Source of the DNA: Parasphaerochaeta coccoides DSM 17374
Lineage (GTDB): Bacteria; Spirochaetota; Spirochaetia; Sphaerochaetales; Sphaerochaetaceae
DNA length: 64,000 nt
NCBI RefSeq assembly: GCF_000208385.1
Contig: NC_015436.1
Location: 2,163,297 to 2,227,296 of the forward strand
Reading direction: 5' to 3'
Of the stretch, positions 52,345-61,860 are shown piece by piece; position 1 is the stretch's first letter; the number at the start of each line of letters is the position of its first letter. Under the pieces are notes generated by a model. It did no database searches. It was not told where the DNA came from and saw only the letters and a list, made by a program, of their open reading frames with translations. Both the position numbers and the translations under genes were made by a program.

Positions 52345-53538
52345 ATGACAAGTGAACGCATCAGCGATACGATACATAAGATTACCCTGTCCGATGGCCG
52401 CATTATCACTTTGGTGGGAACCGCCCATATCTCGCAAGAAAGCGTGACGGAGGTGTCCTCCATCATTGACCAGGTGAATCCTGACCATATCTGCATTGAA
52501 CTGGACAAAGGTCGTTTCCGTACAAAGGATCAGGAAAGCTCATGGGAGACGATGGACTTGAAGAAAGTCCTGAAAGAAGGCAAGGGGTTTCTCCTTCTGG
52601 CCAACATGGTGCTGGCGTCCTTCCAAAAGCGCATGAGTGTCCAGACAGGAAGCGCTCCGGGGCAGGAAATCCTCGGAGCCGCCTATATTGCACAGGAGAA
52701 GGGCATTCCTTTTTCCTTCTGCGACCGGGAAATCCAAGTCACGTTGAAACGCGCGTGGCGCAAATCTTCACTTTGGAACAAAGCAAAACTCCTGTCCACG
52801 CTTCTTTCCAGTGCCTTCGACAAGGGAGAACTTGAGGCCGTGGACTTGGAAAAACTCAAGGAGCAGGATGTCCTGCAAGGCATGTTGGATGAACTGTCCA
52901 AGGAACTGCCTACCATCAAGGAAGTCCTGATTGATGAACGCGACCGCTATTTGGCATCTTCCATCTATTCCGCTCCGGGGAAAAACATTGTGGCGGTCAT
53001 CGGAGCTGGTCACGCCCAAGGCTTGATAGAAAACATGGGAAGGCTGGACAATGGAGAGATGGCCCCCTCCCTTGACGATATATCCGATGTCCCTCCGGCA
53101 GGAAAAGCAGGAAAGGTAGCGGTGTGGCTCATTCCGCTTGCCCTCGTCGGCCTGATAGTTGCAGGGTTCATCAATGCAGGATGGAACCAAGGACTGACCA
53201 GTTTCCTGTACTGGGCGTTAATCAACGGAAGCTTTGCAGGCATCGGAGCCATTGCTGCCCTTGCCCACCCGCTGACCATCCTGGTGACTATCGTCACCGC
53301 GCCTGTAGCCGCCCTGCATCCCGCCATTGGAGTCGGCATGATCGCGGGCATCATGGAACTGACCATGCGCCATCCCAGGGTGAAGGACTTTGAGCAGCTT
53401 AATGATGACATCACATCGGTACGGGGCTGGTATCGTAATCGTATTTTCAGGGCTTTGTTGGTATTCCTGTTGTCCAGCGTGGGCAGCATACTAGGAACCT
53501 TTATAGCATTCCCGTGGCTCATAAGTAAGTTAGTATAA
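52345..53538 (+). CDS. TraB/PrgY family membrane protein
   Basis: 397 residues from ATG 52345; the frame is open to 52300 but the promoter lies inside that stretch. The N-terminal TraB domain shows TLVGTAHISQESV, ICIELDKGRFR, EVLIDERDRYLASSIY and VAVIGAGHAQG, resembling a Tiki-like metal-peptidase fold. The C-terminal ~150 residues hold several transmembrane helices (VWLIPLALVGLIVAGFINAG onward). Enterococcal TraB/PrgY limits pheromone signalling, but bacterial homologues elsewhere have no settled role. Confidence 0.85.
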   Translation: MTSERISDTIHKITLSDGRIITLVGTAHISQESVTEVSSIIDQVNPDHICIELDKGRFRTKDQESSWETMDLKKVLKEGKGFLLLANMVLASFQKRMSVQTGSAPGQEILGAAYIAQEKGIPFSFCDREIQVTLKRAWRKSSLWNKAKLLSTLLSSAFDKGELEAVDLEKLKEQDVLQGMLDELSKELPTIKEVLIDERDRYLASSIYSAPGKNIVAVIGAGHAQGLIENMGRLDNGEMAPSLDDISDVPPAGKAGKVAVWLIPLALVGLIVAGFINAGWNQGLTSFLYWALINGSFAGIGAIAALAHPLTILVTIVTAPVAALHPAIGVGMIAGIMELTMRHPRVKDFEQLNDDITSVRGWYRNRIFRALLVFLLSSVGSILGTFIAFPWLISKLV

Positions 53539-53544
53539 CTTACT
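53524..53544. terminator. hairpin between convergent TraB-like gene and radA
   Basis: AGTAAGTT (53524-53531) pairs perfectly with AACTTACT (53537-53544) around a 5-nt loop. It overlaps the TraB-like gene's stop codon and sits just beyond the radA stop. Confidence 0.55.
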
Positions 53545-53551
53545 AAGTTGC

Positions 53552-54916
53552 TTATTTTATTTCTCCACAAACTTTTAATGCGTCTGAGATACTTGAGGCG
53601 CGGCAAAGACCTGCTTTTTTATCCAGGGAAGCGGAGGACGGGACAAGAAGACGCGGAAAGCCCATGTCCACTGCCGCTTTTGCTCTTTTATCAGGAAAAC
53701 TTACCGGCCTCACTTCCCCAGCCAGACTCAACTCGCCGAAACTGACCAGTTTATCCGGCAACGGTCGCGATATCATTGCCGACCAGAGAGACAGGGCAAG
53801 GGGAAGGTCAATTGAAACCTCGGACAACTTCATCCCTCCCCCGACATTTACATAAATATCGTGGTCGCCGATACGCAACCCACCATGTTTTTCCAACACA
53901 GCCGCGACTCGTGATACACGGGCGGAATCAATTCGATCCGAATAGATACGGGAGAAGCCTCCCTTTGCCGGAACGACCAATGCCTGTATTTCCACTAAGA
54001 AAGTCCGGGTTCCTTCGACCACTGCGGTATACGCGATGCCTGCGGGAGTCAGTCCGTCGTTCCTGCGGGAAAGGAAAAATCCGGACGGATCAGGAACCGC
54101 GGTCAGCCCCTTCTCTCCCATCAGGAAAATCCCTATCTCATCGACCGTCCCGAAACGGTTCTTTTCAGCCCGAACCAGCCGGATACCGGAAGAAGCCTGT
54201 TCAAAGTACAACACAGTATCAACAAGATGCTCGATCACCTTGGGGCCGGCAAGCTGCCCTTCCTTGGTGACATGTCCGATAAGGAAGATTGCTGTTTCTG
54301 ACTGTTTTGCCAGTCCTACCAATTCCATGCAGCACGCTCTGATTTGATTGACCGTGCCGGGCGCGGAAGGAATGGCAGAAGACCAGAGAGTCTGGACGGA
54401 ATCAATGACAAGGACATCCGGAGAAGAAGACAAAATGGTCGAAGCAAGTTCTTCCAGCCGTGTTTCACAATAGACGTCAACTTTATTCAGGGGGACATCC
54501 AGCCGCTGAGCTCTCAGCTTAATCTGCGCGGAGGATTCTTCCCCCGATACATAAAGAACTTTATGTCCCGCCGCGCCACACTGTCCCAGGACTTGAAGCA
54601 TCAAGGTGGATTTCCCTATGCCGGGCTCTCCTCCAAGAAGGACAGATGCCCCACGCATCACGCCACCGCCCAGTACCCTGTCCAGCTCCGTCATTCCGGT
54701 ATCAAAGCGAAAGCCTTCCGTGACGACGATTTCAGCAAGGGGAAGCGGTTTCTTCATGGTCGTAGGAGCAAGTTTACGGGCAGAACCTTTGGTATCAGGA
54801 ACAACAGCTTCTTCGACAAAAGAGTTCCACGCTCCGCATGAAGGGCAGAGTCCCAGCCATTTTGCTTCTGTATGACCGCACTCCGTGCATGCGTAGCGTA
54901 TGGATTTCCCTTTCAT
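53552..54916 (-). CDS. radA: DNA repair protein RadA
   Basis: 454 residues. N-terminal zinc finger CTECGHTEAKWLGLCPSCGAW, RecA-like ATPase with Walker A GGEPGIGKSTL and Walker B VLVIDSVQTL, the RadA-specific KNRFG motif, and a C-terminal Lon-like domain (DIYVNVGGGMKLSEVSIDLPLALSL). It promotes branch migration in recombinational repair. It leads a minus-strand run with the immunophilin, parB and parA genes upstream. Confidence 0.95.
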   Translation of the reverse strand: MKGKSIRYACTECGHTEAKWLGLCPSCGAWNSFVEEAVVPDTKGSARKLAPTTMKKPLPLAEIVVTEGFRFDTGMTELDRVLGGGVMRGASVLLGGEPGIGKSTLMLQVLGQCGAAGHKVLYVSGEESSAQIKLRAQRLDVPLNKVDVYCETRLEELASTILSSSPDVLVIDSVQTLWSSAIPSAPGTVNQIRACCMELVGLAKQSETAIFLIGHVTKEGQLAGPKVIEHLVDTVLYFEQASSGIRLVRAEKNRFGTVDEIGIFLMGEKGLTAVPDPSGFFLSRRNDGLTPAGIAYTAVVEGTRTFLVEIQALVVPAKGGFSRIYSDRIDSARVSRVAAVLEKHGGLRIGDHDIYVNVGGGMKLSEVSIDLPLALSLWSAMISRPLPDKLVSFGELSLAGEVRPVSFPDKRAKAAVDMGFPRLLVPSSASLDKKAGLCRASSISDALKVCGEIK

Positions 54917-54938
54917 GACTTTTCTTCCTCTCCTCCCT

Positions 54939-55886
54939 TTACCAGCTTATCAGATGCACGTCAAAGACAAGATAAGAATCTGGCGGGATGACTCCAGGAT
55001 AGCCATGTGTACCATAGCCAAGTTCAGGGGGAATGATGAGTGTGCGCTTTTCATCCTTGTGCATCGTCAGGAGTGCTTCATTCCAGCCTTCTATGACTTC
55101 CCCTATCTTGAACTGTGCGGGCGTTCCCCTCTGGGTCGAGCTGTCAAATACCTTACCATTGAGCAGGGAGCCTGTGTAATGGACTGTCACCTTTGCTCCA
55201 CGGGCAGGTGAATCTGTTCCTTTTCCTTCCTGTACAATGACATATCTCAATCCTGACGGAGTTTTTACCGCATCAGGCCAGCGGTTCTTCAGTTCTTGGT
55301 CAACAGCTTTGCGCTCTTGTTCCTTCTTTTCCTCAGCAACACGGGCAACCTTCTCAACCAAGGCGGAAAAAGCCTCTTGAGTCACTGAATAATTTTCAGC
55401 GTCAGCCCCGACGCGCAGTATATTGATGCTGTTTATTTTGTCTCCCTGCTTGATTTTATCCACGACATCCTGTCCTTCTACCACATGGCCGAAGACAGAA
55501 TGCTTGCCGTTAAGCCTTGGCGTGGCGACATGCGTGATAAAAAACTGGCTGCCATTGGTTCCTGGGCCGGCATTTGCCATGGAAACAGTACCTGGGCCAT
55601 CATGGAGCAGGGAATCATCGAACTCATCGGGGAAATAATAACCAGGCCCCCCCGTTCCCGTCCCTTTAGGACAACCGCCTTGAATCATGAACTCAGGAAT
55701 GACACGATGGAAGACCAGTCCGTCATAATATGGGGTTCCTTTTTTCTCAAGATTCAAGGCACCTTCCGCAAGACCGACGAAATTCGCAACGGTCATGGGA
55801 ACCTTATCATAGGCGAGGGACAGGATGATATCCCCCTTTGTTGTGTGGATGGCCGCATACAGACCATCAGCAAGTTTGTTTGACAT
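54939..55886 (-). CDS. dual cyclophilin-FKBP peptidyl-prolyl isomerase
   Basis: 315 residues with two different isomerase folds. Residues ~5-165 are cyclophilin (FHRVIPEFMIQGG, SMANAGPGTNGSQFFI, LNGKHSVFGHVVEG). A charged, coiled-coil-like linker (EKVARVAEEKKEQERKAVDQELKNRW) covers ~175-205. Residues ~210-315 are FKBP (KVTVHYTGSLLNGKVFDSS, EVIEGWNEALLTMHKDEKRTLIIPPELGYG). Both active-site regions look intact. No signal peptide, so cytoplasmic folding help. This joined architecture is known from a few bacterial groups, Treponema among them. Confidence 0.93.
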   Translation of the reverse strand: MSNKLADGLYAAIHTTKGDIILSLAYDKVPMTVANFVGLAEGALNLEKKGTPYYDGLVFHRVIPEFMIQGGCPKGTGTGGPGYYFPDEFDDSLLHDGPGTVSMANAGPGTNGSQFFITHVATPRLNGKHSVFGHVVEGQDVVDKIKQGDKINSINILRVGADAENYSVTQEAFSALVEKVARVAEEKKEQERKAVDQELKNRWPDAVKTPSGLRYVIVQEGKGTDSPARGAKVTVHYTGSLLNGKVFDSSTQRGTPAQFKIGEVIEGWNEALLTMHKDEKRTLIIPPELGYGTHGYPGVIPPDSYLVFDVHLISW

Positions 55887-55960
55887 GAGAGCTACCTTAT
55901 CCTTTATATAATCGTATTATCTGCTTCGTTCTTTATTATATCCACAGGCTTCCGTTCGTT

Positions 55961-56920
55961 TCAAATTTCAAACAGATCATGCTCCGGGGATATCAGCGCG
56001 TATATCCTCTCCAGTTCCTCTTGGCTTTGGTAGGTTATTTCTATTTTCCCTTTCTCAATCGAACCTTTTACCTCAACCCTGACCCCTGTTACTTCAAGGA
56101 ACTTGTTCTCGATTGCCAGGATATCAGCTGATTTCATAGGAAGGGCATCTCCACGGGAAGGGCCTTTTCCTGGTCGAGAGAGCCGTTTCCCATAATTGAA
56201 GTCGGATGCCAGCCGTTCAGCTTCCCGCACAGACAGTTCCTGCTCAATAACTCGCCTGTAAAGGATTTCCTGGTCAGCGGGATTCACGACGGAAAGCAAA
56301 GCGCGGGCATGTCCGGCGGAAAGTCGGCCTTTCGCCACGGCTTCCTTGAATACAGGAGGAAGTTGAAGAAGTCTCAGGCTGTTTGTGATGGTTGTACGGT
56401 TCTTTCCTACCCTTTGGGCAAGATCTTCCTGCCGTATACCAGCGTCCTTAATCAGGTATGCATATGCCTGTGCTTCTTCAATGGCATTGAGGTTTTCCCG
56501 CTGGATGTTCTCCACCAAAGAGACTTCCAGGCGTTGCTGGTTGGTAAAATCCTTCACGATGACAGGAACTGCCGCCAATCCGGCTAGTTTGGCCGCCCTA
56601 TACCGTCTCTCACCTGCTATGATGCTGTAATCTTTATCAGAAATCCGCTCGACAAGCAAAGGTTGCAGGATTCCTTGGTTCCTTATGGATTCCGCCAATT
56701 CTTCCAGCGTTTCCCCGTCAAAAGTCTTGCGCGGTTGGTTGGGATTAGGGTGAAGTCGTTCAATCTCTATTTCCTGTACCAATAAACCTTTGGCTGATTC
56801 TGGGCTCGATGCGTCAGGCAAGGAATGCGCGACTGCCGTTTCGTATACCGTGTCGAATGAATAATCATCCATCAAGGCTCCGATTCCTTTGCCTAATCCA
56901 TGTTTCTTACTTGGAGACAC
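55961..56920 (-). CDS. parB: chromosome partitioning protein ParB
   Basis: 319 residues. N-terminal GKGIGALM, the ParB/Srx CTP-binding domain with LHPNPNQPRK, GERRYRAAKLAG, and VSLVENIQRENLNAIEEAQAY, then the parS-binding helix-turn-helix (IRQEDLAQRVGKNRTTITNSLRLLQLP) at ~165-195 and a C-terminal dimerisation domain. It loads on parS sites and spreads as a clamp. Three parS sites lie 1.2-1.6 kb upstream. The start overlaps parA by 14 bp. Confidence 0.96.
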   Translation of the reverse strand: MSPSKKHGLGKGIGALMDDYSFDTVYETAVAHSLPDASSPESAKGLLVQEIEIERLHPNPNQPRKTFDGETLEELAESIRNQGILQPLLVERISDKDYSIIAGERRYRAAKLAGLAAVPVIVKDFTNQQRLEVSLVENIQRENLNAIEEAQAYAYLIKDAGIRQEDLAQRVGKNRTTITNSLRLLQLPPVFKEAVAKGRLSAGHARALLSVVNPADQEILYRRVIEQELSVREAERLASDFNYGKRLSRPGKGPSRGDALPMKSADILAIENKFLEVTGVRVEVKGSIEKGKIEITYQSQEELERIYALISPEHDLFEI

Positions 56921-57671
56921 GTTCAGACACCTCCTCAGCTAGACTTTTGTATGACTTCGCGCCGATGCTGCTCGCATCATAGACGTTGATGGGCAATCCA
57001 TGGGACGGAGCTTCGGAAAGCCGCACGTTCCTGGGTACTTTTGAAGAAAATACCAACTTCGGGAAATATGTCGAAACATCCTCGACTACCTCATTGGCAA
57101 GTTTAATCCGCTTATTGTACATGGTAAAAACAATGCCAAGGATTGAAAGACGGGGATTAAGTGAGCGTCGCACATTGGCAATCGTCCTCATCAGCAGGTT
57201 CAGACCTTCCATTGCAAAATATTCACATTGCATGGGGATGATGACATAATCAGCCCAGCACATGGCATTCATCGTCACAATTCCCAGGGATGGCGGGCAA
57301 TCTACAAGAATATAGTCCCATTCCAGCTCAATAGGAGCCAGCGCTTTTTTCAAGAAGAACTCACGTTGCTCCTGTTCTACCAGCTCCACATTCAATCCAA
57401 CAAGGTTTATATTCCCTGCCATGATGAAAAGATTCTTTACAGGAGTAGCCTGACACGCTTCCGCAGCGGTAACAGTTCCCGCGATTACCTCATACGTTCC
57501 AGGCAAATGAGAATCGCCAGACACTGAACTGGTAAGGTTCCCCTGGGAGTCAATATCGACCAGCAGAACCTTCTTGCCACTTTGGGCAAGGGCGGCACCG
57601 AGATTAACGGCAGTCGTTGTCTTTCCAACACCACCTTTCTGATTAGAAAAGATAATTTTCACGACACTCAT
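56907..57671 (-). CDS. parA: chromosome partitioning ATPase ParA
   Basis: 254 residues from ATG 57671 (MSVVKIIFSNQ); the longer frame to 57737 adds an unlikely hydrophobic leader. Deviant Walker A KGGVGKTTTAVNLG begins near residue 11, Walker A' DIDSQGNLTS, and YILVDCPPSLG follow. It drives segregation of ParB-parS complexes near the origin. Its stop overlaps the start of parB. Gene order parA-parB next to parS and gyrase genes fits an origin-proximal site. Confidence 0.95.
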   Translation of the reverse strand: MSVVKIIFSNQKGGVGKTTTAVNLGAALAQSGKKVLLVDIDSQGNLTSSVSGDSHLPGTYEVIAGTVTAAEACQATPVKNLFIMAGNINLVGLNVELVEQEQREFFLKKALAPIELEWDYILVDCPPSLGIVTMNAMCWADYVIIPMQCEYFAMEGLNLLMRTIANVRRSLNPRLSILGIVFTMYNKRIKLANEVVEDVSTYFPKLVFSSKVPRNVRLSEAPSHGLPINVYDASSIGAKSYKSLAEEVSERVSK

Positions 57672-57868
57672 ACGGACAATATACGGGAATATAGAAAGAA
57701 TGTCACGACAAAGAAGGCTTTTATACAAGAACCACAAAGTAAAGAAGAACTACATACGGAAACAGAAGTTAAATTGTAATAGAAATGTGACAGAAAAAAG
57801 CTCTCCCTTGACCATTGGACACGGGTGAAGTATCTTACATCATGCACAGCCCAAGGAAAGAGGTACAT

Positions 57869-58105
57869 ATGCAAGAACAAATCAAGGAAGCAATTGAGGC
57901 TATCCGACCAGCAATACAGAACGACGGGGGAGATATTGAATTTGTCCAGCTTGATGACAACAAAGTCATCGTCCGTCTTACAGGAGCATGCGCTGGCTGC
58001 CCCATGGCGAAAATGACTCTTAAAGGTGGCGTTGAAAGATATCTTCACCACGCCGTAAGTCCAGATCTCGTCATTGTATGTGAAGAAGAAGGCGTTTTGG
58101 CCTGA
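57869..58105 (+). CDS. NifU-like C-terminal-domain Fe-S scaffold protein
   Basis: 78 residues from ATG 57869, which has a GAGGT site; the longer frame from 57815 lacks one. IRPAIQNDGGDIEFVQL and GACAGCPMAKMTLKGGVERYL with the CxxC cluster site match the stand-alone NifU C-terminal domain (Nfu). It carries Fe-S clusters to target proteins. It is divergent from parA. Confidence 0.92.
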   Translation: MQEQIKEAIEAIRPAIQNDGGDIEFVQLDDNKVIVRLTGACAGCPMAKMTLKGGVERYLHHAVSPDLVIVCEEEGVLA

Positions 58106-58141
58106 ACTGCACCAATAGCCGCACCAATATCCATTCGTCAA

Positions 58142-58157
58142 TGTTTCACGTGAAACC
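58142..58157 (+). other. parS site 1
   Basis: TGTTTCACGTGAAACC, matching the parS consensus at 15 of 16 positions. Confidence 0.88.
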
Positions 58158-58406
58158 TGAAGGCAACAAAACCTTCAGGTATTTTTATTAAATTGAGTTA
58201 ACACCCGTAAAAACACCGCAATCAACGGAAAACACCGTAAAGAGTGTTACTAAATTCAATATATATAGAAATAAACAGGCTAGCCACTTTTAAAAAAGCA
58301 AAATAATATAAAGTCTCATGAAAAACCATATCATGCACTGTCATTATATGTAAAAACAGGTTGAGATTACTACATGTATCATGACAAACATGAACGGGCC
58401 TTCCAA

Positions 58407-58422
58407 TGTTTCACGTGAAACA
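58407..58422 (+). other. parS site 2
   Basis: TGTTTCACGTGAAACA, an exact parS consensus palindrome. Confidence 0.95.
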
Positions 58423-58507
58423 TTTTAGCGCAAGCAATCGACAAACCCTCCGCGCAGTTCCTTGCTCTCATCTCCCGTATCATCAATTTTGCCCCAACCA
58501 ACTCCAA

Positions 58508-58523
58508 TGTTTCACGTGAAACA
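58508..58523 (+). other. parS site 3
   Basis: TGTTTCACGTGAAACA, an exact parS consensus palindrome, 101 bp from site 2. Confidence 0.95.
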
Positions 58524-59254
58524 TTTCATGCCATATTTCTTAATTCGTATCATTGATCCTCCTTCTTCATGAATTAAAAAGAAAAGGAGAAGCCGTTATT
58601 CTACCAATAATTCGGTTTACTACAAGAAGAGTTATCCACAGGATGTTAGCATCTCACACATACCATATACAAACCATCACTACCATCATCAGAAAGGGAA
58701 ATAAAGATAAAAACATAATATTATTTCCATATAACAAAACTACTTATCAAAATATAAGCGTTTGACTGAATAGCATCGTCAAACAAAAAACCTGCTCATT
58801 GAATAAAGTATTCCACAGGTTATCCACAGGCTGTCCCCGTCCGATGATACAAAGATATTTTTCCCCAGTAAGGTAACGGCAAAGCAAAAGTCACGAAACA
58901 AACAAAATGTAAACACCTGCAAAAAAGAGCCAAAAACCAAGAAAAACCACCACGACACCCTTCAAAAGAAAAATTTCTACTCATCAAAACAATAAATGGC
59001 CTTATTTATTAGCAGCAGTCGCTTTCATTTTGCTAAACTTTTCATTTCCTTTCACGTTTCTATGCATCAATACAGTTTTGTGTGGTCGATTTTGCTTTTC
59101 CTCGATTTTCCCATCCTTCTTTCTAAAATACCTCTGTTTTCCACATCTCATCAACCATATTTGCACTTGTTTTCCACTGCTTTTCCACATCATAATCCCA
59201 GGGTTATCCACAGGATATCAACAATACAAATACGATACATCTAGTCCTTTCAGG

Positions 59255-59304
59255 ACAAAAAATAACGGCCTATTTACTAACTTTTATAGCAAATAAACCG
59301 TTAT
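59255..59304 (-). terminator. rho-independent terminator of gyrBA
   Basis: ATAACGG (59262-59268) pairs with CCGTTAT (59298-59304), with further TATTT/AAATA pairing inside. On the minus strand a T6 run follows, about 30 bp after the gyrA stop. Confidence 0.75.
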
Positions 59305-59334
59305 AATAAAATTAATTAAGTAACTAAATGTGCT

Positions 59335-61860
59335 TTATTCAGCAGATGTATTAACTATTTCTCCAACCATGATATCTCCCGTGGCATCTTCTCCGACCCC
59401 GTCTTCCTCATCTCTGGAGTAATCCGTGACCGCGAGAGCGACGATGGAGTCCTTTGGATTCTTCAAAGCGACAACCCTGACACCACTGGCGTTCCTTCCT
59501 TGGGTGGAGATCAGATTCACATGGATGCGGATTGTCTGTCCCTGCATGGTGATTACAACCACATCATTCTCATCATTCACCGCAAGAGCGTTGACCAGAT
59601 AACTAGTCTTCTCCTTAATGCGGTAGATAAGCTGACCTTGTGTCCCTCTCCCGTGTCTGTTGAAGTTGGAGAAATTCACCTGCTTGCCCTGACCTTTTTC
59701 AGTTATCATCAGGATGCGCCTGGAATCATCAACCTTCAACAGCCCGATGACCGTATCATCCCCAAGCAATTTCATGCCACGCACACCGCGAGAAGCCCTT
59801 CCCATGGCACGGACATCCCCTCCAGCTATCCTTAAGCCACGACCACCGGCAGTCACGAACATCATGTCGTCCCCATCGGTCATCAGCTCGCTCTGAACCA
59901 TGATATCCCCTTCATCAAGGAACAAGGCGCGCACGCCACGGCTCTTTGCATTGCGGAAAGCTGGCAGTCCCACTTTCTTGGTGACGCCATGCTTCGTGAC
60001 CATGAACAAATACTGGTCATCATGGAATTCGGTGAAATTGATGATGGAGGATATTTCCTCTCCATCGGTTATATCTATGAGCTGCTTAATGCTGCTGCCC
60101 TTGGATACCTTGGAACCCTCAGGAATCTCATGAACCTTAATCCAATACGCCTTGCCAAAGCTGGAAACGAACATGACATAATCATGAGTAGAGGCGACAT
60201 AGAGATGCTCGACGAAATCATCGTTGATGAGCTTTGCGCCTTTCACGCCGGAACCTCCGCGTCCTTGGGAACGGTATTCCTCCGCCACGACGCGCTTTAT
60301 GAAGCCTTTGTTGCTGATGACGACAACCACTTCCTCATTCTTGATGAAATCCTCGACCTGCGTCTGTCCGATTTCAGCCCTTTGTATCTCCGTCAGGCGT
60401 TTATCACCATATTTTGCGGCAAGTTCCCGTGTTTCCTGCGCAACGACTCCCAGAATCTTGCGACGGTCAGCGAGAAGATCCTTGTAATAAGCAATCTTGA
60501 CCTCAAGCTCGGCCAACTCTTCAAGGATTTTCTCTGTCTCCAGATGGGAGAGCCTGCCAAGTTTCATGTCGATGATGGCATCGGCCTGTATCTTGGTAAG
60601 CCCAAAAGCCTTTTGCAGCCCTTCGGAGGCCGCGGCGTTATCTTCCGATTCCTTGATGATGCGGATGACCTCATCAATATTCTCAAGGCCGATTTTCAAC
60701 CCCAGGAGGATATGGGCACGTTCCTCAGCTTTCTGTAGGTCATAGCGTGTCCGTCTTTCCACGACCTGCTCACGATAATTGATATAATGAACCAGGATTT
60801 CCTTAAGGGAAAGCAACTGCGGCCTGCCGTTCACCAAAGCAAGGTTGTTCACATTGAAATTGCTCTGTAGGGGAGTGCGGAGGAACAGTGTGTTCAGCAC
60901 GATGCGCGGTACCGAGCCCTTTTTCAGCTCCACCACAATGCGGATGCCCTCACGGTCAGATTCATCACGGACAGCGGAAATCGCAGGCAAATCGTTCCTG
61001 CGCAGCTCGTCAATCTTCTTGACCAATTCAGCCTTGTTCACCTGATACGGAATCTGGGTGAAGATAATCTGGTCGCTTCCCCGTTCATGCTCCTCAATCT
61101 CATAGCGGGCACGCTGGACTATCTTTCCACGACCGGTAGAAAAAGCATCGATGATGCCTTGCTGACCGCAAATGATAGCCCCAGAAGGGAAATCAGGCCC
61201 TTTTATGTACTGCATCAAGCCTTCAAGGTCTATATCCGGGTTCTCAATGACCGCGCCGATTGCATCACAGATTTCCGTCAGGTTATGGGGAGCCATGTTC
61301 GTCGCCATGCCGACGGCGATCCCGCTGCTGCCATTGGCAAGCATGAAGGGGAAGGCTGCGGGCAGAACCTGCGGCTCCTGGAGGGAGTCATCATAGTTAG
61401 GTCCGAAGTCAACCGTATCCTTCTGGATGTCGGCAAGCATTTCCTCACCGATCCGGCTCATCTTTACCTCGGTATATCTCATGGCAGCCGGCGGGTCGCC
61501 ATCTATGGAACCGAAGTTTCCCTGTGGCCGGACGACCGGATAGCGCAGGGAGAAATCCTGGGCAAGGCGTACCAAGGCATCATAGACAGAGGCATCCCCA
61601 TGGGGATGGTATTTACCCAGGACATCACCGACGACCCTGGCCGATTTCTTGAACGGCGTGTTCGCACGCAAACCCATCTCATACATATCGTACAGGATGC
61701 GTCTATGGACTGGTTTCAGACCATCACGGACATCAGGCAGTGCGCGGCTTACTATGACCGACATGGCATAATTGAGATAGGAGGTCTTCATCTCCTGGGA
61801 AACTTCAATTTTTATGATTCTGGACTCTTTTTCTTCCACGATATGTTCCTCGTTCCTCAT
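59335..61860 (-). CDS. gyrA: DNA gyrase subunit A
   Basis: 841 residues. The breakage-reunion domain has the catalytic tyrosine in [11 protein letters not shown] and the quinolone region [20 protein letters not shown]. The C-terminal beta-pinwheel includes a gyrase-box-like [10 protein letters not shown], which separates GyrA from ParC. The residue equivalent to E. coli Ser83 is Ala here; the Asp87 equivalent is kept. The ATG overlaps the gyrB stop by 4 bp, so both subunits are made in step. Confidence 0.96.
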   Translation of the reverse strand: MRNEEHIVEEKESRIIKIEVSQEMKTSYLNYAMSVIVSRALPDVRDGLKPVHRRILYDMYEMGLRANTPFKKSARVVGDVLGKYHPHGDASVYDALVRLAQDFSLRYPVVRPQGNFGSIDGDPPAAMRYTEVKMSRIGEEMLADIQKDTVDFGPNYDDSLQEPQVLPAAFPFMLANGSSGIAVGMATNMAPHNLTEICDAIGAVIENPDIDLEGLMQYIKGPDFPSGAIICGQQGIIDAFSTGRGKIVQRARYEIEEHERGSDQIIFTQIPYQVNKAELVKKIDELRRNDLPAISAVRDESDREGIRIVVELKKGSVPRIVLNTLFLRTPLQSNFNVNNLALVNGRPQLLSLKEILVHYINYREQVVERRTRYDLQKAEERAHILLGLKIGLENIDEVIRIIKESEDNAAASEGLQKAFGLTKIQADAIIDMKLGRLSHLETEKILEELAELEVKIAYYKDLLADRRKILGVVAQETRELAAKYGDKRLTEIQRAEIGQTQVEDFIKNEEVVVVISNKGFIKRVVAEEYRSQGRGGSGVKGAKLINDDFVEHLYVASTHDYVMFVSSFGKAYWIKVHEIPEGSKVSKGSSIKQLIDITDGEEISSIINFTEFHDDQYLFMVTKHGVTKKVGLPAFRNAKSRGVRALFLDEGDIMVQSELMTDGDDMMFVTAGGRGLRIAGGDVRAMGRASRGVRGMKLLGDDTVIGLLKVDDSRRILMITEKGQGKQVNFSNFNRHGRGTQGQLIYRIKEKTSYLVNALAVNDENDVVVITMQGQTIRIHVNLISTQGRNASGVRVVALKNPKDSIVALAVTDYSRDEEDGVGEDATGDIMVGEIVNTSAE

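Larger units (their letters stand above)
58106..59334. other. origin-like intergenic region (candidate oriC)
   Basis: 1.2 kb with no convincing gene, AT-rich, between the NifU-like gene and gyrA. It has three parS sites (58142, 58407, 58508), perfect DnaA boxes TTATCCACA at 58632-58640, 58820-58828 and 59204-59212, and near-matches TTTTCCACA at 59137 and 59181. All perfect boxes are on the same strand. parAB and gyrBA flank it. dnaA itself is not in the window, so the origin could instead lie beyond gyrB. Confidence 0.6.

Noticed and set aside
58553..58765. 70-residue frame in the origin-like region
   Set aside because: It lies among DnaA boxes in AT-rich sequence, has no ribosome-binding site and no family resemblance.
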